Part shown: positions 38,703 to 47,369 of the stretch, one piece after another | Layout: every line of letters starts with the position of its first letter | How positions within the stretch are numbered: the stretch's first letter is position 1 | NCBI GenBank assembly: GCA_016795285.1 | Contig: JAEUIC010000047.1 | Coordinates: 176,081-240,080, forward strand | Direction of reading: 5' to 3' | Length of the DNA: 64,000 nucleotides | Source: Planctomycetota bacterium | Lineage (GTDB): Bacteria > Planctomycetota > B15-G4 > SIAN01 | Translations under genes and position numbers: made by a program | The notes under the pieces: generated by a model | What the model was told of the DNA's origin: nothing | The model's database searches: none | Seen by the model: the letters and a program-made list of their open reading frames with translations, nothing else

Positions 38703-40952
38703 TTGAGCGAGACGCCCCGCCCTGAAGTGACCAACCTCGTCGAGATCGAGGAGCGCCGCGAGGAGCTGCGGCGCCGGCTCCGGATCTGGCACCTCTTCCT
38801 GCCCGCCTCGGGCGACGACCTGCGCGCCTACCGGTCGCTGCTGCGCTTCGTGAAGCCGTACCGCGGCAAGTTCGCCCTCTCGATCCTGATGGCGCTCCTC
38901 TCGGCGATCTTCGTCGGCGCCGAGCTCGGCATCCTGCAGGGCGGCTTGAGCAAGATCCTCGGCGCGCCGACGCCCGCCGAGCTGGTGGCCGGCGGCGGCA
39001 AGGCGCCCCCGCCGAGCGCGGTCGGTGCCGGCGAGCAGGACCCGGGTGACCTGCCCGCCCCGCCGCTGGTCGCCCCCGCCCCGCCGACCGGCCCCGATGC
39101 GACCGGGCCGCTCGGCGATCGCTTCCTCGAGCGCGCGCGCTGGAAGGCGTACGAGCTGCAGAAGTGGCTGTACTGGAAGCTCGATCTCGAGCCGCCCGAC
39201 CCGCCGCAGAGCAAGGCCCAGAAGGCGCACGTCGAGTCGCAGCGCGTCGTCCTCGCGCCCGAGCTGCAGGCGAAGCGCCGCCGCATGCTCTGGTTCTTCG
39301 CGATCGTGCTGATCGTCGCGGTGCTGCTGGCCAGCGCCTCGAAGTACGGGCAGTCGGTGCTGATGAACGGCGTGTCGCGCCGCGTCGTCCGCGACGTGCG
39401 CTCGCACCTCTTCAAGCACGTGATGTCGCTGTCGATCCGCTTCCACCAGAAGAACCACTCGGCGCAGCTGATCTCGCGCATCACCGGCGACCTCGAGGTC
39501 TTCGGCCGCTTCCTCACCGAGGCGCTGGTCCGCTTCGTCCAGGACTTCCTCGACTTCAGCGCGATGATGTTCTTCATCACGCTGAACGGCGGCGCCTTCA
39601 TCTTCGTGATCGCCGGCGTCATGGGCGCCGCCATCGCGCCCGTGAACGCCATCGCCCGCAAGCTGCGCAAGCGCGACCGGCAGAACCAGGCGGGGATGGC
39701 GGAGATCGCCATCGTCATCACCGAGGCGCTCACCGGACAGCGCGTGGTGAAGGCGTTCGCCTCCGAGGATCGCGAGTACAAGCGCTTCCGCGACGCCTCG
39801 CGCGTGGCGATGAAGGTGCAGATGCACCAGCGCCGGCTGCGCAGCCTCACCGAGCCGGTGGTGATGGGCATCGGCGCGATCGGCATCGCCACGATCATGG
39901 TGTGGGGCGGCGAGCGGGTGCTGGCCGGCTCGCTCGACTCGACCGGCTTCGTGATGAACGTGCTGGCGCTGGCGCGCGCGATGGCCGGGCTGCGCGGCAT
40001 GAGCAAGCAGCTGAACGACTTCCAGCTCGGCCTGGCCGCCGCCGACCGCGTCGGCACGGTGCTCTCCGCCCGCTCCGAGATCTCGGAGAAGCCCGACGCC
40101 ATCGCGCTGCCGCCGTTCTCCCGCGAGATCCGCTTCAACGACGTCCGCTTCTGCCACGAAGGGGTGAAGCCGACGCTGAACGGCATCGACCTCGTCATCA
40201 AGAAGGGCGAGAAGGTCGCGCTGGTCGGGCCGAGCGGCGCCGGCAAGACGACCTTCATCGACCTGGTGCCGCGCTTCTTCGACGTCGACGGCGGCTCGAT
40301 CACCATCGACGGCCACGACCTGCGCGACCTCAACCTGCGCAGCCTGCGCGAGCAGATCGGCATCGTCTCGCAGGAGACGATCCTCTTCCGCGACTCGATC
40401 CGCGACAACATCGCCTACGGCAAGCCCGACGCGACCGACGAGGAGGTCTTCGCCGCCGCGCGCGCCGCCAACGCGCACGGCTTCATCACGCGCGCGCCGC
40501 GCGGCTACTCGACGCCGGTCGGCGAGCGCGGCTTCCGGCTCTCGGGCGGCGAGCGGCAGCGCATCGCCATCGCGCGCGCGATCCTGCGCGACCCGCCGAT
40601 CCTGATCCTCGACGAGGCGACCTCGGCGCTCGACTCCGAGTCGGAGGCGGTGGTGCAGGCGGCGCTGCAGCAGCTGATGGTGGGCCGCACGGTGATCATG
40701 ATCGCGCACCGCCTCTCGACGGTGCGCGACGCCGACAAGATCGTCGTGCTGGAGCGCGGCCGCATCGTCGAGATGGGCTCGCACGACGAGCTTTCGCGCA
40801 AGCCGGGCGGCAGCTACCGGCGCCACTGGAAGATCCAGAACCGCCGCCTCGTCGAGCACGATGCGGAGCGCGCGGACGGGCGCGACGAGCGGCGCGACGA
40901 GCCGCCGGCCACGCCCGCGGACGCTGCGCCGGAGGCCACGCCCGACGAGTGA
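38703..40952 (+). CDS. MsbA-like ABC exporter with an enlarged TM1-TM2 loop
   Basis: The 749-residue half-transporter joins a six-helix exporter domain to an ATPase. The ATPase has Walker A GPSGAGKTT, signature LSGGERQR, Walker B ILILDEATSALD and the H-loop MIAHRLST. TM1 is at about 57-75 and TM2 at 195-212; between them lie about 105 residues, first Pro/Ala-rich (90-135), then charged (140-192). In MsbA-type proteins this outward loop is short, so the insertion is unusual. The C-terminus has a charged, Ala/Pro-rich tail after the ATPase. The start is TTG 38703 with GGAG eleven bases upstream, longer than ideal; GTG 38727 is the alternative. Cargo cannot be told. Confidence 0.9.
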   Translation: MSETPRPEVTNLVEIEERREELRRRLRIWHLFLPASGDDLRAYRSLLRFVKPYRGKFALSILMALLSAIFVGAELGILQGGLSKILGAPTPAELVAGGGKAPPPSAVGAGEQDPGDLPAPPLVAPAPPTGPDATGPLGDRFLERARWKAYELQKWLYWKLDLEPPDPPQSKAQKAHVESQRVVLAPELQAKRRRMLWFFAIVLIVAVLLASASKYGQSVLMNGVSRRVVRDVRSHLFKHVMSLSIRFHQKNHSAQLISRITGDLEVFGRFLTEALVRFVQDFLDFSAMMFFITLNGGAFIFVIAGVMGAAIAPVNAIARKLRKRDRQNQAGMAEIAIVITEALTGQRVVKAFASEDREYKRFRDASRVAMKVQMHQRRLRSLTEPVVMGIGAIGIATIMVWGGERVLAGSLDSTGFVMNVLALARAMAGLRGMSKQLNDFQLGLAAADRVGTVLSARSEISEKPDAIALPPFSREIRFNDVRFCHEGVKPTLNGIDLVIKKGEKVALVGPSGAGKTTFIDLVPRFFDVDGGSITIDGHDLRDLNLRSLREQIGIVSQETILFRDSIRDNIAYGKPDATDEEVFAAARAANAHGFITRAPRGYSTPVGERGFRLSGGERQRIAIARAILRDPPILILDEATSALDSESEAVVQAALQQLMVGRTVIMIAHRLSTVRDADKIVVLERGRIVEMGSHDELSRKPGGSYRRHWKIQNRRLVEHDAERADGRDERRDEPPATPADAAPEATPDE

Positions 40953-41013
40953 ACGACGCGGCGCGCGCCGCGGGGCTCTCCCGTCGACGCGCGCCGCGCA
41001 AGATCCGGGGCGG

Positions 41014-43857
41014 TCAGTCGTGCAGGTGGACGCGGTTCGGGGCGCCGCCCGAGTTGCCGGCGATCACGTCGGGATCGCCGTCGTCCTCGAGGTCCTCGAC
41101 CAGCAGCGCCGCGCTGTCGGCCGCGCCGGCGGTGAGCGCCAGCGTGAAGGTGCCGGCCCCGTCGTTGACCCAGACCTCGAAGCCGATCGTGTCGGCGCTG
41201 GCGACGAAGTCGATGTCGCCATCGGCGTCGACGTCGTACGGCGCGAGGTCGGTCAGCGACGCGCTGCCGAGCACCTGCGCGCTGTCGGTGAAGGTGCCCG
41301 CGCCGTCGTTGAGGAAGACCGCTGCGCCGGCGCCGGCGGTGCCGAACACGAGGTCGACGTCGAGGTCGCCGTCGACATCGAAGGCCGCCACGCAGGTGGT
41401 GTCGCCGACGTCCTCGGTCTGCAGCGAGGTGAAGGTGCCGCTGCCGTCGTTCTCGAAGACCACCTCGTCGTCGGTGCCGGCCGCCGCCTCGATCAGGTCG
41501 AGGTCGCCGTCGCCATCGACGTCGGCGAACGCCAGCGCCGTGGTGTCGGCCGTGCCGAGCGCCTGCGCGGTGTCGGTGAAGGCGCCCGCGCCGTCGTTGG
41601 TCAGGATCAGGTTGGCGCCGGCGAAGACGCCGAGCGCGAGGTCGAGATCGCCGTCGCCGTCGACGTCGCCGAGCGCGACCGACTCGGTGTTGTAGGGCCC
41701 GAAGGTCTGCACCGTCGCCGTGAAGGCGCCCGAGCCGTCGTTGAGCCAGATCGCGGTGAACCCGGCGTTGCCGACGCCCTGCACGAGATCGAGGTCGCCG
41801 TCGTCGTCGAGGTCGCCCGCCGCGAGGCTGCTGGTGGTGTCGGAGCCGAAGGAGTCGCCGGCCGCGAAGGTGCCGTCGCCCGCGCCGAGCCAGACCACGC
41901 AGTCGCTGCCGCTCGAGCCCTCGATGAAGTCGAGCGCGAGGTCGCCGTCGAAGTCGCCCATCACCAGCGCGCGCGTGTCGTCGTTGCCGAGCGTCTGCGC
42001 CGAGTCGGTGTAGGCGGGCGCGCCGTAGGTGCCGGTGCGCGACCCCTCGTAGACCTGATCCGCCGCGATGAAGCTGCCGCCGAGCAGGTCGACGTCGCCG
42101 TCTCGGTCGAAGTCCGCCGCGACCATCGCGTGGAGCGGGTTGCCCTCGTAGAGGAGGCCGACGTCCTCGAGCGCGCCGATGCCGTCGCCCTCGAAGACGC
42201 GCAAGCCGGTATCGGTGCCGCACAGCAGGTCGGCGTCGCCGTCGGAGTCGTGGTCGACGAACCAGAGGTGGCGGGCGTTGGGCTCGCCGAGCGCGGCCGC
42301 GGTGACCGTGAAGGCGCCGCTGCCGTCGTTCTCCCACACCTGGATCGGGTCGGTGTTGATCGAGATCGCGAGGTCGACGTCGCCGTCGTAGTCGTAGTCG
42401 TAGGCGTCGATCGCCTGCGCGACCATCGAGCCGACGGCGGTTCCCGCGGTCCAGTCGCCGGCGCCGTCGTTGAGCCACAGCGCGACGCCGCCGTAGATGC
42501 CGGCCGCGAACCAATCGAGGTCGCCGTCGCCGTCGGCGTCGGCCACCGCGATCTGCAGCGAACCGCCGCTCGCGTAGCCGGCTCCCGCCGCGGTGAACGC
42601 GCCGGTGCCGTCGTTCAGGTAGACCTGATCGTCGTCGAAGAGGTTGGCCTCGAGGACGTCGATGTCGCCGTCGCCGTCGAGGTCGGCGCACTGCAGCGCC
42701 GTGGTCGAGTAGGCGCCGATCGTCTCGCTGCTGAGCGAGAAGTTGCCGCTGCCGTCGTTGAGCCAGATCGAGTTGGCGCTGCTCGAGTCGCCGACCACGA
42801 GGTCGGCGTAGCCGTCGCCGTCGACGTCGCCGAACGCGAGCCGATCGCCGAGGTCGAGGTCCTGCGCGGTGTCGGTGAAGTTGCCGGCGCCGTCGTTGCT
42901 CCAGATGGTCACCTCGCGCGCGCTGCTGACCAGGGCGAGGTCGAGGTCGCCGTCGAGGTCGATGTCGGCGGCCGCCTGCGCGAAGCTCCGGTGGGTGCCG
43001 AGCCCGTTCGAGCGCACCTGGAAACCCGGCACGACGTCGATCGCCGCCGAGGCGACCACCGTCTGGCCGCTGGTGAGGTCGACGATCGCCCCGTCGGCGA
43101 TCGAATCGCTGATGTCGATGCCCGACGGCGCGCCGCTGTCGAGCACGCCCGAGTCGAACGGTTGCCGCGTGCGCAACTTCGGGCTGGTGCCGAGCGTGAT
43201 GGTCACCTCGTTCGACTCGGGGCCGTCGGCCATCGTCGCGCCGCTGCCGAGCGTGTCGTCGGTCACCGCCATCGCGAAGGCGGCCGCCGAGGTGGCGCCG
43301 CAGCTCACGTCGTCGTCGAAGGCGACGATCACCTCGTCGCCCGCGTCGCACGTCCCGTCGCCGTCGACGTCGAGGTAGCGCGCGACGCCCTGCACGGTCG
43401 CCTGCGGGCCGAAGCGGATCACCGGGTGGTCGGCGCAGACGATCGCGGCGCCGTCGGGATCGAGGGTCACGGTGAGCGTCTTGGCGCCGGCCACGCTCGA
43501 GGCGAGCGCGCCGCTGGTCACGCCGCTCGGATTGGTGGGCAGCGCCGGTTGCGTGAAGCTGTTGCCGCTGCCGGTCGCGCTGAACTCCACCTCGACGTCG
43601 GACAGCACGAGGCCGTCCGCATCGCGCACCACGACGACGATCGTCGCCGTGTCGGTGTCGTCGGCGGCGAGCCCGGTGTCGGGCGTGACGACGATCGTGG
43701 TCAGCGCCGCGGACGGCAGCGTGGCGCCGTCCCAGTCGCCGCCGCCCCCGCCGCCACCGCCCCCGCCGCCGCACGCGGCCAGCGTCGCGAGCCCCGCGCA
43801 GGCGAAGCTCTTGAACCAAGCGCGCGCCGTCGTGGCGCGATCCCGGTGCTGCATCAT
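41014..43857 (-). CDS. Poly-Gly-tethered lipoprotein with 14 FG-GAP/VCBS repeats
   Basis: The 947-residue product starts at ATG 43857 (a second ATG follows at once). Its signal ends in lipobox LAAC with Cys29, then eleven consecutive glycines (30-40) as a tether. Residues 50-330 hold Ig-like beta domains, including TIVVVVRDADGLVLSDVEVEFSA. From about residue 335 come 14 repeats of about 45-50 residues with a calcium-type DxDGDGDxD loop and NDGSGAFT. This is the FG-GAP/VCBS fold seen in integrin-like propellers, so two seven-bladed propellers are possible. Expected role: surface adhesion or ligand binding. The gene is convergent with the ABC exporter, and the poly-Gly codons (GGC/GGG) form a slippage-prone tract. 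Confidence 0.9.
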   Translation of the reverse strand: MMQHRDRATTARAWFKSFACAGLATLAACGGGGGGGGGGGDWDGATLPSAALTTIVVTPDTGLAADDTDTATIVVVVRDADGLVLSDVEVEFSATGSGNSFTQPALPTNPSGVTSGALASSVAGAKTLTVTLDPDGAAIVCADHPVIRFGPQATVQGVARYLDVDGDGTCDAGDEVIVAFDDDVSCGATSAAAFAMAVTDDTLGSGATMADGPESNEVTITLGTSPKLRTRQPFDSGVLDSGAPSGIDISDSIADGAIVDLTSGQTVVASAAIDVVPGFQVRSNGLGTHRSFAQAAADIDLDGDLDLALVSSAREVTIWSNDGAGNFTDTAQDLDLGDRLAFGDVDGDGYADLVVGDSSSANSIWLNDGSGNFSLSSETIGAYSTTALQCADLDGDGDIDVLEANLFDDDQVYLNDGTGAFTAAGAGYASGGSLQIAVADADGDGDLDWFAAGIYGGVALWLNDGAGDWTAGTAVGSMVAQAIDAYDYDYDGDVDLAISINTDPIQVWENDGSGAFTVTAAALGEPNARHLWFVDHDSDGDADLLCGTDTGLRVFEGDGIGALEDVGLLYEGNPLHAMVAADFDRDGDVDLLGGSFIAADQVYEGSRTGTYGAPAYTDSAQTLGNDDTRALVMGDFDGDLALDFIEGSSGSDCVVWLGAGDGTFAAGDSFGSDTTSSLAAGDLDDDGDLDLVQGVGNAGFTAIWLNDGSGAFTATVQTFGPYNTESVALGDVDGDGDLDLALGVFAGANLILTNDGAGAFTDTAQALGTADTTALAFADVDGDGDLDLIEAAAGTDDEVVFENDGSGTFTSLQTEDVGDTTCVAAFDVDGDLDVDLVFGTAGAGAAVFLNDGAGTFTDSAQVLGSASLTDLAPYDVDADGDIDFVASADTIGFEVWVNDGAGTFTLALTAGAADSAALLVEDLEDDGDPDVIAGNSGGAPNRVHLHD

Positions 43858-44030
43858 CGAAGTCCCACCCAGTTGTTGTGCGATCGGGTCGCCGCATCCC
43901 CATGCGGCAGCTCGCGTCCGATCGACGCTTGGCGCGGTGGCGCTCGATGACATCGCACCGCTCCGCAAGGAATGCGGAGGAAGATTCGCGGCGGCGCACT
44001 CCACGGCGCGCGCGGAGCGGTCGCCTTTTC

Positions 44031-45023
44031 TCAGCGCGCCGCGGCGGCGTCGAGCAGCGGCAGCAGCTGCGCCAGCGCTCGCGGGAAGGCGTACTCCTCG
44101 CGCAGGAAGCGCCGCCCCGCTTCGGCGATGCGCGCCCGCTCCTCCGGCCGTGCGAGCCAATGGGCGATCGCGTCGTCCCATTGCGCGAGCGGCGCGGCGG
44201 CGTAGTGGACGCCGTCGCGGAACGGGGCGGAGGCAGGCAACGGCTCGGAGAGGACGAAGGCACCGTTGGCGAGGCAGAGCGCGAAGCGGTGGCTCTCGAG
44301 CACCGCCTCCTCGCCCTGGTGGAGGTTCAGCTGGAGCTGCGCGCGCCGCAGGAACTCGCCGCGCGCGCGCCCCCACGCGACGGTGGCGGGCGCGAGGCGG
44401 AAGCGGGCGCCGAGCCGCGCCAGCGCCTCCTTGCGCCGCCCGTCGCCCGGCCGGCCGAGGAAGGCGATCTCGAAGGGCGGCTTCGCGAGCGGCGGCAGTC
44501 CCGAGTCGAAGCGCGGCGTGTAGGCGAACGGCAGCACGCCGGCCGCCGGTCGCCCGCGCCGCGCCGACTCCTCGAGCAGGCACTCGTTGCACTCGAGCAG
44601 CAGGTCGCAGCCGGCGAGGAAGCGGTCGGTCTTCGCCATGTGGACCACCGACGTGCCGTGCGGCGTCCAGTCGGGCGGGTACTGCTCAACGTTGACGCCG
44701 ACCAGCAGCACGCCGGCCGGCGGCCGCCACGGCTCGTAGCGGTGCGCCCCGAAGACGATCACGCGATCGCCGCGCTTCAACGGCGCGAGGCGCGCGAGGT
44801 CGTCGACGCACTCGACCACCGCGTCGCGACCGAGCGCCGCGAAGCCGTCGGCGATGCCGCCCGCCGTCTCCTCGTAGGTGTCGAGCACGCGCGGCGGCAC
44901 CACGATGCGATGCATGCCGGGCGCGGCGGCGCGCGCGGCGCGAGCCACCGCCGGCCGCCGCCACGCCGCGCGCAGCGCCAGCCAGTGGCGCCGCCACTTC
45001 ACGCGCGCGCGCTCGAACGCCAT
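44031..45023 (-). CDS. Glycosyltransferase (GT-B, CgeB-like)
   Basis: The 330-residue protein has no signal peptide. It looks like a two-domain GT-B enzyme: VVPPRVLDTYEETAGGIADGF in the N-terminal domain and FEIAFLGRPGDGRRKEALARLG, then HQGEEAVLESHRFALCLANGAFVLSEPLP, at residues 180-270. The last block is the nucleotide-sugar-binding region of the glycosyltransferase 1 family as found in CgeB/spore-maturation-like proteins. ATG 45023 comes one base after the stop of the porin gene, so they are almost coupled. Genes upstream encode two kinase-like proteins and a porin, pointing to envelope polysaccharide assembly. Acceptor and donor are unknown. The 173 bases beyond its 3' end (43858-44030) show no feature. 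Confidence 0.78.
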   Translation of the reverse strand: MAFERARVKWRRHWLALRAAWRRPAVARAARAAAPGMHRIVVPPRVLDTYEETAGGIADGFAALGRDAVVECVDDLARLAPLKRGDRVIVFGAHRYEPWRPPAGVLLVGVNVEQYPPDWTPHGTSVVHMAKTDRFLAGCDLLLECNECLLEESARRGRPAAGVLPFAYTPRFDSGLPPLAKPPFEIAFLGRPGDGRRKEALARLGARFRLAPATVAWGRARGEFLRRAQLQLNLHQGEEAVLESHRFALCLANGAFVLSEPLPASAPFRDGVHYAAAPLAQWDDAIAHWLARPEERARIAEAGRRFLREEYAFPRALAQLLPLLDAAAAR

Positions 45024-45024
45024 C

Positions 45025-46389
45025 TCAGAAGTCGACCTCGAAGCGCGCCACCAGCGACGTGTCGCGGTTGGCGCCGCCGAAGGTGGAGAGCTCGTGGTCG
45101 GCGATCGTCCGCACCGCGCCGACCTGGAAGCGCGTCCCGGGGGCGAGGTGGAAGATCACGTTGGCGCTGAAGGTGCGGACCTCCTGCGTGGAGGGGTCGT
45201 AGCTCGCCAGGCCGTTGCGGAAGAGGTCGCGATCGAGGTCGGCGTTGCTGTAGCGCACCGCCAGCTCGATCGGCCCGTCGACGCCGCGCACGCGCAGCGC
45301 GGTGAAGGCGTCCTCGTCGGGACGCACGCGCGCCGGCGCGCGCCGGAACGCGCCCCAGCGGCCGCGGCTCCAGGTCACCGAATCGCCCGACAGCAGCACC
45401 GACGCGCACGCCGTCCAGGCGAAGAGCTCGTCCATGTCCTTCACGCCGGGGCCGGCGACGTCGACGTTGTCCAGCACGCCGCGCGTCCCCTCGAAGCCGA
45501 GCCGGAACGGCCCGCAGTGCCAGCCCGCCTCGACCAGCGCCCACGCGGCGCGATCGGCGCGCAGCTCGCCGGTGGTGAAGACGGTCGACTGCAGCGGCGT
45601 CGTCACGCGCAGCTCGTCGCGGAAGCGCGGCTGGTAGGCGGCCGCCGCGCCGAAGTAGAGGCCGCGCAGCCACTGCGGACCGATCGCGTGCAGCGGCTCG
45701 ACGGTGAGGCGCGCCATCAGCAGCGGATCGTCCTTCCCCTCGCCCTCCAAGCCGAAGCCGCTGCCGAGCGTGCCGACCAGCTCGCCATGGAGCGCCGCGT
45801 TCGGGTCGACGGTGACGCGCGCGCCGAGGTCGTAGCGGCCGGTGAGGTACGACGTGAAGCCGTAGCCGATCAGCGGCAGGTTCTCCTCGCGCGTGGCGTA
45901 CTCGCTGCCCATCGCGACGCGGATCTGGCCGAGCTGCAGCGCGAGGTGGCGGCCGAACTCCTGGCGCACCCAGAGGTCGTAGGCGTGGCGCTTGCTGTCG
46001 GTGCCGACCAGGTCGAGCTCGGCGCGCAGCTGCGAGCGGCCGTTCACGTCGGCCTCGAACAGCGGCCGCAGCGCGGCGAGGTCGAAGCCGCTGTGGTTCG
46101 AGTTGCGCCGATCCCAGCGGTTGAAGTCGAGCGCGAAGCGGCCGCCGAAGTGGAGCTCTGCGTCGCCCGGGCCATCGCGCTCGCCAAGACGCAGCAGCAC
46201 CGCGCGCGACCACTCGGGCGCGTCGCGCTCGTCGGCGGCGATGCGATCGGCGAGCTCCGCCGGCGACTCGACCGCCTGGACCTGCGAGTCGCCCGCGCGC
46301 GCGACCGCCGGCGCGTGGAGCAGCGCCAGCGCCGCGATCCGCAGCGCCCTCCCGATCGAACCGAACGTTCCCGCTACCCCGCTGCTCAT
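45025..46389 (-). CDS. Phosphate-selective porin (OprP/OprO-like) outer-membrane protein
   Basis: The 454-residue protein has a signal peptide (to about 32, VARAG) and then amphipathic beta strands typical of PF07396. Diagnostic blocks are ELHFGGRFALDFNRWD at the first strand, VRQEFGRHLALQLGQIRVAMGSE (the usual QFxxPFG position), LIGYGFTSYLTGRYDLGARV and a C-terminal strand ending VARFEVDF with terminal Phe, as required for outer-membrane insertion. ATG 46389 overlaps the stop of the upstream kinase-like gene (ATGA). Its presence implies an outer membrane. Embedding in a polysaccharide-type operon is unusual and may mean the pore serves sugar or phosphate traffic linked to it. Confidence 0.87.
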   Translation of the reverse strand: MSSGVAGTFGSIGRALRIAALALLHAPAVARAGDSQVQAVESPAELADRIAADERDAPEWSRAVLLRLGERDGPGDAELHFGGRFALDFNRWDRRNSNHSGFDLAALRPLFEADVNGRSQLRAELDLVGTDSKRHAYDLWVRQEFGRHLALQLGQIRVAMGSEYATREENLPLIGYGFTSYLTGRYDLGARVTVDPNAALHGELVGTLGSGFGLEGEGKDDPLLMARLTVEPLHAIGPQWLRGLYFGAAAAYQPRFRDELRVTTPLQSTVFTTGELRADRAAWALVEAGWHCGPFRLGFEGTRGVLDNVDVAGPGVKDMDELFAWTACASVLLSGDSVTWSRGRWGAFRRAPARVRPDEDAFTALRVRGVDGPIELAVRYSNADLDRDLFRNGLASYDPSTQEVRTFSANVIFHLAPGTRFQVGAVRTIADHELSTFGGANRDTSLVARFEVDF

Positions 46390-47369
46390 GCGCGTCTCTC
46401 CGTCTCGTCCCGTGATTGCGTCGCCAGCGCCGCCTCGAGATGGGCCAGCACGGCGAGCTTGCGACGCGCCCCGCGCTCGCGCAGTTGCAAACCGAGGCGG
46501 CTCAGCCAACCGAAGAGCGGCAGGCGGCCGCGCAGCACGTCCCGCTCGATCCGCTCGAGCCGCTCGCGCGACGGGTAGCCGCGCACGAACGCCGCGATCA
46601 GCGGACCGATGTGGTCGAGCGGCGCCCAGCGGGCGATCGAGTCGAAGAGCTGCGCGATCTCGAGGCTCACCAGCCGCGGCAGCGCCGAGCGGCGCGCCCA
46701 CGCGACCTCGAAGTCGAAGGTGACCAGCCGCTCGGGGGAGCCCGCGCCCTGTGCGCCCGGCGCCACGTGGAAGACATGGGCGAGCATCGCGTGCGACTGG
46801 ACCAAGCGCGGCTCGACCAGCTGCAGCGCGAGGTCGTGGCGGCGCGACCAGTCGGCGGCGACCCAGCGGATCAGCCGCTCCTTCTCGGCGAGCGGCAGCG
46901 TCGCGTGCTCGACCGCGAGGTAGAGCGGCTGGCCGGGCACGAACTCGGAGAGCAGGCGCAGCGGCGGCACGGCGGACGGCAGCGGCAGCGGGAGCTCGGC
47001 CGGCACGTCGAAGCCGTGGGCGCGCCAGAGCGCCAGCGTCTCGCGCTCGGTGGCCCAGCGCGCGTGCGGCGTCATGCCGGTCTTGCCGAGGAACCAGCGG
47101 TGGCCGACGTCGCGCAGCGTGTCCTTCAGCCAGTCGCGCTTGCGGCCGTAGAGCTTCAGCACCGCCGGCACGCCGTCGAGCGCGATCTTCAGCACGACGT
47201 GGCGGCCGTCGCCGCGCGCGCTGCGCGCCAGCACCTCGCCTTCGAGGCCGTGCCGGGAGACTCGCTCGCGCGGCTTCTTGGTGAGCCACGGATCGCGAGC
47301 CCGCGCCGCGAGGCGCCGCGCCTCCTCCGCGTCAGCGCCCGTCGAGGGCGTGCTCGAGTCGTCGCGCAA
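46386..47369 (-). CDS. LPS-kinase-like protein (WaaP/Kdo-kinase fold), copy 2
   Basis: The 327-residue cytoplasmic protein resembles small-molecule kinases of the lipopolysaccharide kinase type. HVVLKIALDGVPAVLKLYGRKRDWLKD looks like a glycine-poor N-lobe with a catalytic lysine, and LVTFDFEVAWARR holds the DFE motif that replaces DFG. In the catalytic loop an HxGD motif is not preserved (VQSHAMLAHVFHV stands there), so activity is doubtful. The only possible start is TTG 47369, 38 bases inside the preceding gene and without a ribosome site; no ATG or GTG occurs in the next 45 codons. It overlaps the porin gene at its 3' end. It is a divergent relative of copy 1. Confidence 0.7.
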   Translation of the reverse strand: MRDDSSTPSTGADAEEARRLAARARDPWLTKKPRERVSRHGLEGEVLARSARGDGRHVVLKIALDGVPAVLKLYGRKRDWLKDTLRDVGHRWFLGKTGMTPHARWATERETLALWRAHGFDVPAELPLPLPSAVPPLRLLSEFVPGQPLYLAVEHATLPLAEKERLIRWVAADWSRRHDLALQLVEPRLVQSHAMLAHVFHVAPGAQGAGSPERLVTFDFEVAWARRSALPRLVSLEIAQLFDSIARWAPLDHIGPLIAAFVRGYPSRERLERIERDVLRGRLPLFGWLSRLGLQLRERGARRKLAVLAHLEAALATQSRDETERRA

